NCBI GenBank assembly: GCA_905182105.1
Contig: CAJJAR010000013.1
Coordinates: forward strand, 1-64,000
Origin: an uncultured Paracoccaceae bacterium
Lineage (GTDB): Bacteria > Pseudomonadota > Alphaproteobacteria > Rhodobacterales > Rhodobacteraceae
Direction of reading: 5' to 3'
DNA: 64,000 bases
In this document: positions 46,983 through 57,092 of the stretch, piece by piece
Layout: each line of letters opens with the position of its first letter
Position numbering within the stretch: position 1 is the stretch's first letter
Translations under genes and position numbers: made by a program
The notes under the pieces: model-generated
What the model was told of the DNA's origin: nothing
Database searches by the model: none
Seen by the model: only the letters and a program-made list of their open reading frames with translations

Positions 46983-47609
46983 ATGCGGGCCGCAATATTC
47001 TTTTTAATTTTATTGGCTGTGTTTGCGCCAATAACAGCGACGGCAAATGAGAAGCAGGCAAATGCGCTGCATAAAACTGAAGTGCGTGGAATTTCGTCGC
47101 TTGCCCCTGCACGCCTAGAAGATATGATTACTGCCTCAGTTGCTGCGAGTGGTGTTGAGTTTTCCACCTCTTGGTTGGACAAGCAGGCGGTTGCCAAAGG
47201 TGACGCGAATTGGAGGTGTCTTTCAGAGGCGCTTTATTTTGAGGCGCGCGGTGAAACCGTCAAAGGTCAATTTGCTGTTGCTGAGGTTATTATGAACCGT
47301 GTCGCGCATTCGCGCTTCCCCAGCTCACTGTGTGGCGTGATCAACCAAGGTACTGGAAAAAAATTCCAATGCCAGTTCAGTTATACATGTGATGGTAAGG
47401 CCGAAAATGTATCTGAACCGCGTTCTTACGCACGTGTTTCAAAAGTTGCGCGCGCTGTAATCGATGGCCGTGTGCCCAAGCTGACCAATGACGCAACGCA
47501 TTATCATACAACGGCGGTTAGTCCGAGTTGGTCACGCGTTTACACCAAAACAGCGCGTATCGGCGTACACATCTTTTACCGACATAACGTATGGTCTACC
47601 TCTAACTGA
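46983..47609 (+). CDS. Cell wall hydrolase (SleB-like)
   Basis: An exported 208-residue hydrolase of the SleB/Hydrolase_2 family. A signal peptide (AAIFFLILLAVFAPITATA) precedes the catalytic domain: LSEALYFEARGETVKGQFAV with the conserved Glu near residue 90, AEVIMNRVAHSRFPSSLCGV, FQCQFSYTCDGK and a late NDATHYHTT. It likely trims peptidoglycan in the periplasm. The start at 46983 has TTGGAG about 8 bases upstream; an in-frame Met at 46950 would place charged residues before the signal. Confidence 0.88.
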   Translation: MRAAIFFLILLAVFAPITATANEKQANALHKTEVRGISSLAPARLEDMITASVAASGVEFSTSWLDKQAVAKGDANWRCLSEALYFEARGETVKGQFAVAEVIMNRVAHSRFPSSLCGVINQGTGKKFQCQFSYTCDGKAENVSEPRSYARVSKVARAVIDGRVPKLTNDATHYHTTAVSPSWSRVYTKTARIGVHIFYRHNVWSTSN

Positions 47610-47637
47610 TCACTCCGGACAAGCCAGGACGCTTTTG

Positions 47638-47679
47638 CACCCTAGCCTGACGTAAAGTGCACTGGTATAAGCTAGGGTG
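47638..47679 (+). promoter_or_regulatory. Nine-bp inverted repeat before folB
   Basis: CACCCTAGC (47638-47646) pairs with GCTAGGGTG (47671-47679) across a 24-base spacer, between the hydrolase stop and folB. It could be a weak terminator or an operator. No U-run follows. Confidence 0.4.
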
Positions 47680-47728
47680 AGCCTTAAAGGGGTTCTACCC
47701 ACCAGCCTGACCAAAAGGGTCTGACCTT

Positions 47729-48652
47729 ATGATTTCTGAAGTGCATCTTGCCTTTGCCCATCCGTCTGAGCGTTCTGACGCCACGACAACATCCATTTCA
47801 TTGGATAGAATTTCCCTTCGTGATCATATCGTTGATGTCGAGATTGGTGCCTTTCAGGCCGAGCGCGGCGTCACGCAACGCATCAGCTTCAACATCGTTG
47901 TTGAGGTGTTGCCTTTGACGGGGCCAATTGATGACGATGTCGATCGTATTCTCAGCTATGATAAAGTCATTGAAGCAATCGCTTTCGAATTGGCCGATGA
48001 ACGTCTCAATCTATTAGAAACATTGGCTGAAAATGTTGCAGATCGCATTCTTTTAGAACCTCAAGCGATGCGCACGTTTGTACGTATCGAAAAATTGGAT
48101 CGTGGTGCTGGTGCGCTTGGTGTTGAGATTGTTCGCGCGCGCGGTGACGTGACCGTCGAGCAGATTGAGCCAGAAGATGCTTTGCGTCCACAGTTGGTTT
48201 TCCTGTCCGATGAGGCCATTTCCTCGCCACATTTCAAGGCTTGGGTTGATCAATTGCAAGCCAATGATCAACCGTTGATTTTGTGTGTTGGCTTTGCAGA
48301 AACGGATCGCCCACAAACGGGTCACGCAATGACGCAACGCCGTGTCGATTTGCTAGCGATTGAACAAAACGCATGGGTTGTTGCTTCGCGTGATGAACGC
48401 TGCGTTGTTGTCGAAACACGCACGGAGCTAGAATGGGCGATGCGCAATAATCAAATTTGCGTTTGGGCTCCGTCCAAACTTGTCCTTGGTGCTGTTGATG
48501 GTCCTTGTGCGCGATTGAACGATCCACTTGAGTTAGCAGCATGGTTTGCTTCGACGTTTGACGCTCAAGAGATGATCGTGATTGGAGCAGACCTGCCTGC
48601 GAATATCCAAGTACGCTCACGGACTGTGGGTCCTGATCAAGCCGTGCTTTAA
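47729..48652 (+). CDS. folB: Dihydroneopterin aldolase with C-terminal extension
   Basis: The FolB domain occupies about residues 23-140: SLDRISLRDHIVDVEIGAF with the pterin-binding LRDH and the GAFxxE-type pattern, RILSYDKVIEAI, LLETLAENVADRIL and FVRIEKLDRGAGALGVEI. It makes 6-hydroxymethyl-dihydropterin for folate. The protein is 307 residues, against about 120 for a bare DHNA; the last 165 residues (QLVFLSDEAISSPHFKAW onward) have no domain I can name. folP starts 5 bases after its stop, so the two folate genes are one unit. Confidence 0.88.
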   Translation: MISEVHLAFAHPSERSDATTTSISLDRISLRDHIVDVEIGAFQAERGVTQRISFNIVVEVLPLTGPIDDDVDRILSYDKVIEAIAFELADERLNLLETLAENVADRILLEPQAMRTFVRIEKLDRGAGALGVEIVRARGDVTVEQIEPEDALRPQLVFLSDEAISSPHFKAWVDQLQANDQPLILCVGFAETDRPQTGHAMTQRRVDLLAIEQNAWVVASRDERCVVVETRTELEWAMRNNQICVWAPSKLVLGAVDGPCARLNDPLELAAWFASTFDAQEMIVIGADLPANIQVRSRTVGPDQAVL

Positions 48653-48656
48653 AACT

Positions 48657-49673
48657 ATGAAACGCTATATCCGCCCACTTGTTCAGATCGGTCCAGCACG
48701 CCCACAGGATGCACATACGCTCGCCAGTGGCTGGTGCTGGTTCACACATGTTGAGGTCCTTTCGCGCACGGATAAAACAATCGTGCTATCTGCTTCAAAT
48801 CTTGAGAAAGAGGAACTTGAAGCCCTTACAGCTGTCCGTACTCCAATAGCAGACCTTTCTTTCGATGCTCCACGTTTGATGGGCATTCTGAATGTGACGC
48901 CTGACAGTTTCTCAGATGGTGGCCGACACCAGACGCCTTATGATGCAGTCACAGAAGCTATAAAAATGGTCGCGACGGGTGCTGACCTAATTGATATCGG
49001 CGGCGAGTCTACACGACCGGGTGCAGTAACCGTTACACCTGACGATGAAATAGTGAGGACAGTGCCAGCTATCAAAGCGATACGAGACGCAGGCGTTGTT
49101 ACACCAATTTCAATTGATACCCGCAAGGCGAGCGTAGCGCATGCAGCGATCGCTGCTGGGGCTGATATCGTGAACGATGTTTCTGGATTCACTTATGATC
49201 CAGCCCTTGCAGTATCGTGCTCTAAGACGGGGACGCCAGTTTGTGTGATGCATGCTCAGGGCGACCCTGCCACAATGCAAGACGAACCAACCTACAAAAA
49301 TGTTTTGCTTGATGTATATGACTTTTTAAAAACACAGATCGACTGCTTGAGTTCACTGGGAATTCCACGTCACTTGATAATCGCTGACCCAGGTGTTGGA
49401 TTTGGAAAAAATCAAACGCACAATCTTAAACTGTTAAATCGTATCAGCCTGTTTCACAGTCTTGGTGTTCCAATTTTGCTGGGCGCATCCCGTAAAAAAT
49501 TTATAGGTATCATTGGAAATGAACCGATTGCGGATCGTCGTTCAGCTGGTTCTGTTGGCGTTGCCCTTGCTGCTATTGCGCAAGGTGTGCAATTAATACG
49601 TGCGCATGATATCGCTGACCATAAGCAGGCTATTGCGTTATGGCAGGCCAGCGTGACGCAAGATTTGAACTAA
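48657..49673 (+). CDS. folP: Dihydropteroate synthase
   Basis: A 338-residue enzyme joining dihydropterin pyrophosphate and p-aminobenzoate; it is the sulfonamide target. The TIM barrel begins at MGILNVTPDSFSDGG near residue 79 and shows GGESTRPGA, SIDTRKASVAHAAIAAGA, NDVSGFTYDP, IADPGVGFGKN and LLGASRKKFIG. About 75 residues precede the barrel, longer than in minimal enzymes. ATG at 48657 directly follows folB and is preferred over the longer frame open from 48582, which lies inside folB. Confidence 0.95.
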   Translation: MKRYIRPLVQIGPARPQDAHTLASGWCWFTHVEVLSRTDKTIVLSASNLEKEELEALTAVRTPIADLSFDAPRLMGILNVTPDSFSDGGRHQTPYDAVTEAIKMVATGADLIDIGGESTRPGAVTVTPDDEIVRTVPAIKAIRDAGVVTPISIDTRKASVAHAAIAAGADIVNDVSGFTYDPALAVSCSKTGTPVCVMHAQGDPATMQDEPTYKNVLLDVYDFLKTQIDCLSSLGIPRHLIIADPGVGFGKNQTHNLKLLNRISLFHSLGVPILLGASRKKFIGIIGNEPIADRRSAGSVGVALAAIAQGVQLIRAHDIADHKQAIALWQASVTQDLN

Positions 49674-49692
49674 ATTGAGTAAGAATTAAATA

Positions 49693-51036
49693 ATGACTAA
49701 GCTATTTGGAACCGACGGTGTGCGTGGCACAGCGAATATGTACCCTATGACTGCCGAAATGGCATTGCGTATTGGCGCGGCTGTTGGGCGTTATTTTGAA
49801 CGTGAGGCTAAAGGTGTACACCGCGTTGTTATTGGCAAAGATACACGCCTCTCTGGATATATGTTTGAAAGCGCTTTGACTGCTGGTTTGACCAGTACAG
49901 GTATGAATGTGCTTTTGCTTGGGCCAGTTCCGACACCTGCTGTTGGATTTCTAACACGCTCAATGCGTGCCGATCTTGGTGTGATGATTTCAGCGAGCCA
50001 CAATCCTGCGATCGACAATGGTATTAAATTCTTTGGTCCAGACGGCTTCAAACTGTCGAATGCTGCAGAAACTGAGATCGAAGCGTTGGTGGCCAGTGGT
50101 GTTGAGTTTATCGAGCCTGAGCAGATCGGTCGCGCTAAACGCGTTGACGATGGCCGCTTCCGGTATATCGAACGTCTCAAGTCCTCTTTCCCACGACAGA
50201 CCCGTCTTGATGGTTTGAAAATAGTTGTGGATTGCGCGAATGGTGCCGCACACAGGATCGCGCCAGAGGCATTGTGGGAACTAGGCGCTACCGTCATTCC
50301 TGTCGGTAACAATCCTAATGGTACAAATATCAACGAAGGTTGTGGATCGACGCACCCGCAGATGGCCGCAGAAACGGTTGTTGCCCACGGTGCTGATCTG
50401 GGTGTTTGCCTTGATGGGGATGCCGATCGCGTAATCCTTGTTGATGAGAATGGTAAAGTTGGTGACGGTGACCAGTTTATGGCCCTCTTGGCGTCTCGTT
50501 GGGCCATAGAGGAGCGCCTAAAGGGAAATGCGCTGGTTGCAACCGTTATGTCCAACCTAGGGCTTGAGCGTTATCTCCAGGGGCAGGGCATTGGTTTTGA
50601 GCGCACTGCTGTTGGTGACCGCCACGTTGTTGAACGTATGCGCAGTGGTGGCTTTAATCTTGGCGGTGAGCAATCAGGCCATATCGTTATGACGGACCAT
50701 GCCACAACTGGTGATGGCCTTATGGCTGGGTTGCAATTTATGGCTGAGATGATCCGCAGTGGGAAGCCCGCAAGTGAATTGCTCAACTCATTTGAAGCGG
50801 TTCCTCAATTGCTAAAGAACGTACGTTATAGCGCAGATCAAACGCCGCTGGATGATCCCAAAGTTATTGCAGCTATAGCGCAATCTGAATTGGACTTAGT
50901 CGGCAATGGCCGTTTGCTAATTCGTAAGTCTGGTACTGAGCCTTTGGTTCGTGTGATGGCAGAGTCCGAGGACGAGGGCATTTTGAACCAAGCAGTCGAC
51001 AGCATCGTTGCTGCTGTTGAAGATGCAGTTTCGTAA
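49693..51036 (+). CDS. glmM: Phosphoglucosamine mutase
   Basis: A cytosolic mutase of 447 residues converting glucosamine 6-phosphate to glucosamine 1-phosphate for UDP-GlcNAc and peptidoglycan. It starts with [11 protein letters not shown], has the phosphoserine loop [17 protein letters not shown] with Ser102, the metal site [31 protein letters not shown] near 325, and the phosphate-binding [12 protein letters not shown] near the C-terminus. Length is normal. It follows folP by 19 bases, an order seen in many bacteria. Confidence 0.97.
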   Translation: MTKLFGTDGVRGTANMYPMTAEMALRIGAAVGRYFEREAKGVHRVVIGKDTRLSGYMFESALTAGLTSTGMNVLLLGPVPTPAVGFLTRSMRADLGVMISASHNPAIDNGIKFFGPDGFKLSNAAETEIEALVASGVEFIEPEQIGRAKRVDDGRFRYIERLKSSFPRQTRLDGLKIVVDCANGAAHRIAPEALWELGATVIPVGNNPNGTNINEGCGSTHPQMAAETVVAHGADLGVCLDGDADRVILVDENGKVGDGDQFMALLASRWAIEERLKGNALVATVMSNLGLERYLQGQGIGFERTAVGDRHVVERMRSGGFNLGGEQSGHIVMTDHATTGDGLMAGLQFMAEMIRSGKPASELLNSFEAVPQLLKNVRYSADQTPLDDPKVIAAIAQSELDLVGNGRLLIRKSGTEPLVRVMAESEDEGILNQAVDSIVAAVEDAVS

Positions 51037-51071
51037 TAGGAGCCGACTGGAATTGAATTAGCGTAAGCTGT

Positions 51072-51989
51072 TTATCTTCTAAACAGCTTACGAAACGCAC
51101 CGTATTGCGACAATCCAACGCCTGCCAAAATCAACACCATTGCCATGATCAATGATGTGGGTAGTGGTTCGCCCAAAAGCAAGGCACCTAACACGACGGA
51201 CCAAACAGGCACTTGGTAGTTTGTGATAGACATGAAGACTGGCCCTGCAGAGCGGATAACCAGTGTACGCAAGAAGTTTGCAGCAGCCGTTGGAATTAAG
51301 CCCAAAAGCGCAATCACGATCATTGTCTTAGTGGATGGCATAGGCGGAAAGCCTTCCACAATCAGTGCAATTGGAATGACGATCGCGGCAGACATGATTA
51401 GCAGCACGGTAGACAATCCGATGGTGTCAATCGCAGGCAAACGGCGCATCATTATGGAGTTGACCCCATAACACATGGCTGCAATCAAACAGGCAAGCCG
51501 TCCTGCGGTTTCCAAAGATGCGCCCGTACTTTCAAACGCTTTCGCACCCATCAGAATAACAACTCCACAAAATCCGATCGAAAAACCAAGTGATTTTCGC
51601 CATGTAAGGCGTTCACCTGGTACGAAAAAATGTGCTAATGGGAGGACCATTAACGCGATTGCAGCCATCGAAACACCAGCAAAGCCGCCCGTGACGTATT
51701 GCTGACCCCATGCCAATAACATGAAGGGAATTGCAGAGCTTAGAGCCCCCATAATCCACATGACCAACTTGGTTTTTTGTGTCGGCGGTTCTGCGAATAA
51801 CGCCCCTCCGCGCGCTTGCCAAATTGCGTACATAAGTATCGAAGCAAATGCGATGCGGCCAGCTGCAAGCCAAAAGGGAGTGATACCCTCTAGTGCGATT
51901 TCTGTAACAATGAAAGTGCCACCCCACGTGAAACCCAAAAGTACCACCATCATCCAGCTTCTTGCTGTGATTTCAGAGGTTTGTATCAT
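51072..51989 (-). CDS. EamA-family (DMT) transporter, copy 4
   Basis: A 305-residue ten-helix DMT transporter. The N-terminal repeat starts WMMVVLLGFTWGGTFIVTEI and the first signature is GERLTWRKSLGFSIGFCGVV near 128-147. The second repeat ends with ALLLGEPLPTSLIMAMVLIL. The start overlaps the stop of the upstream broken Asp/Glu racemase by 4 bases (ATGA), so the pair once formed an operon. The amino-acid racemase partner hints at amino-acid related export, but that partner is now dead. Confidence 0.9.
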   Translation of the reverse strand: MIQTSEITARSWMMVVLLGFTWGGTFIVTEIALEGITPFWLAAGRIAFASILMYAIWQARGGALFAEPPTQKTKLVMWIMGALSSAIPFMLLAWGQQYVTGGFAGVSMAAIALMVLPLAHFFVPGERLTWRKSLGFSIGFCGVVILMGAKAFESTGASLETAGRLACLIAAMCYGVNSIMMRRLPAIDTIGLSTVLLIMSAAIVIPIALIVEGFPPMPSTKTMIVIALLGLIPTAAANFLRTLVIRSAGPVFMSITNYQVPVWSVVLGALLLGEPLPTSLIMAMVLILAGVGLSQYGAFRKLFRR

Positions 51990-52652
51990 GCTTTTAAATT
52001 TCCTGACGAAGAGGCCGCGACGGCTAGGACTTTCTGAGTTGCTAACATCGGCGAGGACAAGGTGGGTACCCCTAGATCACCTAGGGTATTGGTGACGACA
52101 CGCATAGAGGTTTGTGCCAAAACGATGCGATCGGGTGTGCCTTTATTAACAATGGACTGGCGAATTGTCTTGCTTATTTCGCTTGAGATAGTTGTCATAT
52201 GTCCGGCTTCGAAATGTGGCCAAGCTGTGTCACATAGCATTAGTTCTATGGATATTGATGATCCAATTTTCTTTGCGGAGTTTTCCAGCAATGCCAAGGT
52301 GGCGTCACGTGTGCTTTCAAGGCAAATAGTGACCATAATTTTTGTGCCTGTTTCTATTGCGTCTTCCATCATTGGACAGTCAATTCGGGCAGTGTTAGGG
52401 TGGGTTTGCGCAAAGCTATCGACCAGTGGGCCAAGGGTTGAGCAGGTGCAAAGCACTGCATCGGCGGTACTCAACTGTTCAAGTATTTCTGAGGTTTGGG
52501 TTGTGATGCTCAACAAGCCATCAGTTTGTGCACTCGCAAGCAGTTCAGGGGCGACGTGATGGGTTTGTACGTTTTTGGGGTGCTATCTCATCGACCAGCG
52601 CTTCGAAGGTTTCAATGTGAACCTGAGCGGTGTGGAGGAATGCAATTTTTAT
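51986..52652 (-). pseudogene. Asp/Glu racemase family gene with frameshift and lost start
   Basis: The minus strand encodes a racemase-like protein in two frames. The N-terminal part is IKIAFLHTAQVHIETFEALV, where the expected initiator ATG is ATA at 52650-52652. The frame breaks in a five-T run (52572-52576, AAAAA on the coding strand) and resumes as THHVAPELLASAQTDGLLS. It continues intact to the end with ADAVLCTCSTLGPLVDSF (catalytic Cys), MVTICLESTRDATLALLE and RIVLAQTSMRV. The C-terminal 176 residues are open but lack the first substrate half-domain. It overlaps EamA copy 4 by 4 bases. Confidence 0.75.
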
Positions 52653-52748
52653 TTCGGGGTACCACGTTTTCTAAGCTGTCGGCTAAGGTAGATAGCTCAT
52701 GGCAGACAATGAATATAATAAAGTCTTTTTTTGACAAGTCCAAAGGAT

Positions 52749-52774
52749 GTGGGGTCGGATTATTCTGACCCCAC
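52749..52774. terminator. Stem-loop downstream of ilvC
   Basis: An 8-bp perfect stem GTGGGGTC/GACCCCAC (52749-52756, 52767-52774) around a 10-base AT-rich loop lies 9 bases beyond the ilvC stop. A U-run is lacking on the minus strand, so termination strength is uncertain. Confidence 0.55.
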
Positions 52775-52782
52775 AAAAGTTT

Positions 52783-53928
<1,146 letters not shown>

Positions 53929-54393
53929 ATGAAAATCATTCTTGACGATCTTGATCGAAGCATTCTTCGGCAATGGCAGACAGATCCTACGCTGTCACCT
54001 ACGGAGCTTGCTGAACGCTGTGGTTTGACATTGGCCAAAGTCACGCGTCGTCAGGCGCGGTTGCAAGAGGCCGGGGTAGTCAAAGGTATTGAGGCTGTGA
54101 TTGATTGGGCCGCGCTGGGGTATGCATTTGAAGTTTCATTGCGTGTGACTTTAGACAAAACGATTGATCGCGCCTTTGATGAGTTCATTGAGGCGGCGCG
54201 CGCTGTCCCTGAAGTGATTGAAATTCAGACATTCCTTGGCCGTGTTGACGTCCGCCTTTCAGTAATTGCACGGGATATGGCGCATTATCAACATATCTAT
54301 AGGTCCAGTATCTTAACGTTGCCGCACATTGCAGACATCGAGGGATTGATGCGGGTAGCCGAGATTAAGTCTAATGAAAGCCTGCCGTTATGA
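53929..54393 (+). CDS. Lrp/AsnC-family regulator, first of pair
   Basis: A 154-residue leucine-responsive-type regulator: an N-terminal winged HTH (LDDLDRSILRQWQTDPTLSP, then TLAKVTRRQARLQEAGVVKG) and a C-terminal RAM domain (AFEVSLRVTL, IQTFLGRVDVRLSVIARDM). The frame opens one codon earlier with TTG; ATG at 53929 is preferred. It is divergent from ilvC and overlaps the second Lrp gene by 4 bases, so both are made together and may form mixed oligomers. Effectors are unknown; branched-chain amino acids are the obvious guess. Confidence 0.9.
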   Translation: MKIILDDLDRSILRQWQTDPTLSPTELAERCGLTLAKVTRRQARLQEAGVVKGIEAVIDWAALGYAFEVSLRVTLDKTIDRAFDEFIEAARAVPEVIEIQTFLGRVDVRLSVIARDMAHYQHIYRSSILTLPHIADIEGLMRVAEIKSNESLPL

Positions 54394-54845
54394 TTGAATT
54401 TGATGACTTCGATCGTGCCTTGTTGCGTGAATTGCAACGTGATGCTAATCAAAGCGCAGGTGCATTAGGGCGTGAGATTGGGATGTCCCAACCTGCCACG
54501 TGGCGCCGTATTCGGCGATTGCAGGAGGCTGGCGCAATCAAAGGGCGGCGTTTACATCTGGATGCTGAGGCGCTGGGGTTCGGCGTGACAGTGTTCTTGG
54601 GCGTTAAGTTGGCGACCAAAGGGCGAGTGAGTCTGGACGATTTCGAGAGAGCGGTAAGTGCGATCCCTGAAATCCAAAAAGTCGAACACGTGTTGGGCTT
54701 CTACGATTATCGCCTGCGGGTTGTTGCACGGGACTTGTCTGACTTCGAAAGAGTTTTGCGTCGACGTATCATGACCTTACCAGGTGCAGGTGAGGTGGAG
54801 GCCAATGTGTTGCTTAGTGAGGAACGTCGGCCCGGACCACTTTGA
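54390..54845 (+). CDS. Lrp/AsnC-family regulator, second of pair
   Basis: A 151-residue paralog of the preceding regulator. The HTH reads DDFDRALLRELQRDANQSAG with the recognition helix MSQPATWRRIRRLQEAGAIKG. The RAM domain has FGVTVFLGVKLATKG, then VEHVLGFYDYRLRVVARDLS with the ligand-pocket Gly. It overlaps the first gene in ATGA. Sequence divergence from its partner suggests a distinct DNA target or heteromer rather than a recent duplicate. An EamA transporter follows after 92 bases. Confidence 0.9.
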   Translation: MIEFDDFDRALLRELQRDANQSAGALGREIGMSQPATWRRIRRLQEAGAIKGRRLHLDAEALGFGVTVFLGVKLATKGRVSLDDFERAVSAIPEIQKVEHVLGFYDYRLRVVARDLSDFERVLRRRIMTLPGAGEVEANVLLSEERRPGPL

Positions 54846-54937
54846 AGTCATCCGCGCCGAGATAAACTTTTCGTTGATTACGTGTTAAGTTGGAAGTTGC
54901 CCTTGGCGCGCATAGCTACGGTGCATAGGATCAAAGT

Positions 54938-55786
54938 ATGAAGTTGCTTTTCCTTACAATGCTAACAATGTTCGCCTTCGCGTCCAATTCAGTCCTAAAC
55001 CGTATGGCGCTTGATGGTGGGCACATTGATCCTTCAAGCTTTGCTGCTGTTCGGATTGTTGCGGGTGTGATTGCTTTGGTTGTAATTCTAGCAGTCCGTC
55101 ACGAAAAGTTACCGCTATGGGAAAAGCCGCGCATATTGGGTGCTTTGTCCCTGGCGGCCTATATTATCGGTTTTTCGTTGGCTTACGCCAGTTTAGATGC
55201 AGGTTTAGGGGCGCTGATATTGTTTGGCGTCGTGCAAGTGACCTTGTTCATCTATGGAGCGATCCGTGGCACTGCGCCAACAAAACGTGAGCTCGTAGGA
55301 GCCAGCATTGCCTTTCTTGGCCTATTGATTGCGCTTTGGCCGAGCGACGATAGTGCAGCAACTTTGGATGGTACCTTTCTAATGGTTGTCGCGGGCCTTG
55401 GTTGGGCTGCCTATACATTGGCAGGGCGAGGGGCACAAAACCCACTGGCGTCAACGGCTGCAAATTTCGTGTTGGCTATGCCGCTGCTCTTGCTTTTATT
55501 GATAGGTCAAACACTGAGCGTGAGTGTTATAGGTATCGCTTTAGCCATTTTGGCGGGGGCAATTACGTCCGGAATGGGCTATGCCTTGTGGTATTCAATT
55601 CTTCCACAAATGGATCCCAGTACAGCGGCTGTTGTCCAGCTGAGTGTGCCCATCATCGCCATCGTTGCAGGCGCTGTTTTGTTAGGTGAAGTTATCAGCT
55701 TCCCAGTGATTATCGCTGCGGGATTTGTTGTGGTTGGTATTGGGCTAGCGGTTACGAAACAATCAGTTCAAGTGGATCGTAAATAA
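54938..55786 (+). CDS. EamA-family (DMT) transporter, copy 5
   Basis: A 282-residue transporter with about ten membrane helices and two EamA repeats. The N-terminus LLFLTMLTMFAFASNSVLNR resembles a DMT start, the first repeat ends with GTAPTKRELVGASIAFLGLL near residues 109-128, and the second with AGAVLLGEVISFPVIIAAGF near 240-259. It follows the two Lrp genes and may be under their control; Lrp-linked exporters of amino acids are a known theme. Its last 35 bases overlap the convergent NUDIX gene. Confidence 0.88.
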   Translation: MKLLFLTMLTMFAFASNSVLNRMALDGGHIDPSSFAAVRIVAGVIALVVILAVRHEKLPLWEKPRILGALSLAAYIIGFSLAYASLDAGLGALILFGVVQVTLFIYGAIRGTAPTKRELVGASIAFLGLLIALWPSDDSAATLDGTFLMVVAGLGWAAYTLAGRGAQNPLASTAANFVLAMPLLLLLLIGQTLSVSVIGIALAILAGAITSGMGYALWYSILPQMDPSTAAVVQLSVPIIAIVAGAVLLGEVISFPVIIAAGFVVVGIGLAVTKQSVQVDRK

Positions 55787-56207
55787 GTTTACAATTGGGA
55801 TCAAAAGCCACACGTCCTAAACTGGACGGTTTGTGCATCGTTTTGGCCAATTCAGCCTCAGTCACCCAAACATGTCTGTTCACGACATTCTCTAGGTCTT
55901 TCCAGTCGTCCGCGATGTTTGTTTTTCCATTGAGTGTGCACTGAAAGAATACCTCGACTTGATGGTAGTCTTTTTCTGGCATGTGAAATTCGTTCACAAG
56001 GGCTGGTGCGCCAACTATTATGTCTAACCCAGTTTCTTCAAAAACCTCGCGTTTTAAGTTTTCTGGTAAGCTGGTTCCAATATTCACACCACCACCAGGT
56101 GTACACATCAGCGGGCTTTTTTGCCCAGCCCATGCGTTGACCAAGAGCAATCTATCTTTGTGAATGATGATCGCGCGAACGGCGACACGCGGCTGCTTTT
56201 CTGACAT
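55752..56207 (-). CDS. NUDIX hydrolase
   Basis: A 151-residue NUDIX-fold pyrophosphatase of unknown nucleotide specificity. The box reads GGGVNIGTSLPENLKREVFE then ETG, near residues 38-60. The REVFEETG core is intact. The Glu normally found after the first Gly stretch (as in GES) is Thr here, so the box is slightly non-canonical. N-terminal VAVRAIIIHKDRLLLVNAW and a later FFQCTLNG fit the fold. It starts near the lipase promoter and converges on EamA copy 5. Confidence 0.88.
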   Translation of the reverse strand: MSEKQPRVAVRAIIIHKDRLLLVNAWAGQKSPLMCTPGGGVNIGTSLPENLKREVFEETGLDIIVGAPALVNEFHMPEKDYHQVEVFFQCTLNGKTNIADDWKDLENVVNRHVWVTEAELAKTMHKPSSLGRVAFDPNCKLIYDPLELIVS

Positions 56208-56280
56208 TTCTTAGGTTCCAGTGCGAATGAATGACGCACCACCATTCCATGTGAAGGTATGAAGGTCTATCTGCATCATT

Positions 56281-57051
56281 ATGCAACAAGTATTTGCCAT
56301 TTTAATAGCATTGAACTGCGCCGGACCTGCGGCAGCCAATTGCGTCGTATTAATCCATGGGTTGGCGCGCACGGAATCCTCTTTTGCGCTGATGGAGACG
56401 GCTCTTGAAGCCGTCGGATATTCAGTGGTGCGCCCTGGTTATCCTTCAACCAAAGCAACTATTTCTGACTTGGCAGACGCCACCATTCCTGCGGCCGTTG
56501 CATCCTGTCCTGAAGGTCAAATTAACTTTGTGACTCACTCAATGGGAGGGATTTTGGTACGTGATTGGCTGAACCGAAATCGCCCCAAAAACCTTGGCCG
56601 TGTTGTTATGTTGGCTCCACCTAACAAGGGCAGCGAAATTGTTGATGCGTTTTCAGGTCTGTTTATCTTCGATCAAATCAATGGACCTGCTGGGCTACAG
56701 TTAGGCACAGGCAATGAAAGCCTGCCGCTGTCCTTACCCGCAGTCGACTATCCTGTTGGTGTAATTGCGGGTGATCAATCGCTTAACGTTTATTTTTCTA
56801 GGCTTTTGCCCGGTGCCGATGACGGCAAAGTTGCTGTGAGTTCAACTGTTGTTGCTGGCATGAAAGATCATATCATTCTGCCTGTGACTCACACATTTAT
56901 GATGAACAACCCAAGGGTTATTACTGAGACGATCCTGTTCCTAGAAACGAGTGCTTTTGATCCGTCCATTAGTTGGGCAGATGCATTGCTTGAGCGTTTG
57001 GGTTGCGAAGGATTTGACTGCCTAAAGGGCAATCCGAACGTAGAACGCTGA
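56281..57051 (+). CDS. Secreted alpha/beta hydrolase, lipase-like
   Basis: A 256-residue exported esterase/lipase-like protein. A signal peptide (FAILIALNCAGPAAA) is followed by CVVLIHGLARTESSF, with the oxyanion HG near residue 29, and the nucleophile elbow THSMGG near residues 93-98 with Ser at 95. An acid in GADDGKVAV and a late His in PVTHTFMMNNP complete a likely triad. The compact size and HSMGGI-VRDWL segment resemble small bacterial triacylglycerol lipases (EstA-like). The substrate is unproven. Confidence 0.85.
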   Translation: MQQVFAILIALNCAGPAAANCVVLIHGLARTESSFALMETALEAVGYSVVRPGYPSTKATISDLADATIPAAVASCPEGQINFVTHSMGGILVRDWLNRNRPKNLGRVVMLAPPNKGSEIVDAFSGLFIFDQINGPAGLQLGTGNESLPLSLPAVDYPVGVIAGDQSLNVYFSRLLPGADDGKVAVSSTVVAGMKDHIILPVTHTFMMNNPRVITETILFLETSAFDPSISWADALLERLGCEGFDCLKGNPNVER

Positions 57052-57092
57052 GGGCTGCTGCTTGCGGCGCACTAACCTAAAAACGTTACTCA

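Noticed and set aside
49791-50555. Open frame of 254 codons antisense to glmM
   Set aside because: Entirely opposite a strongly conserved gene; composition is that of a shadow frame.
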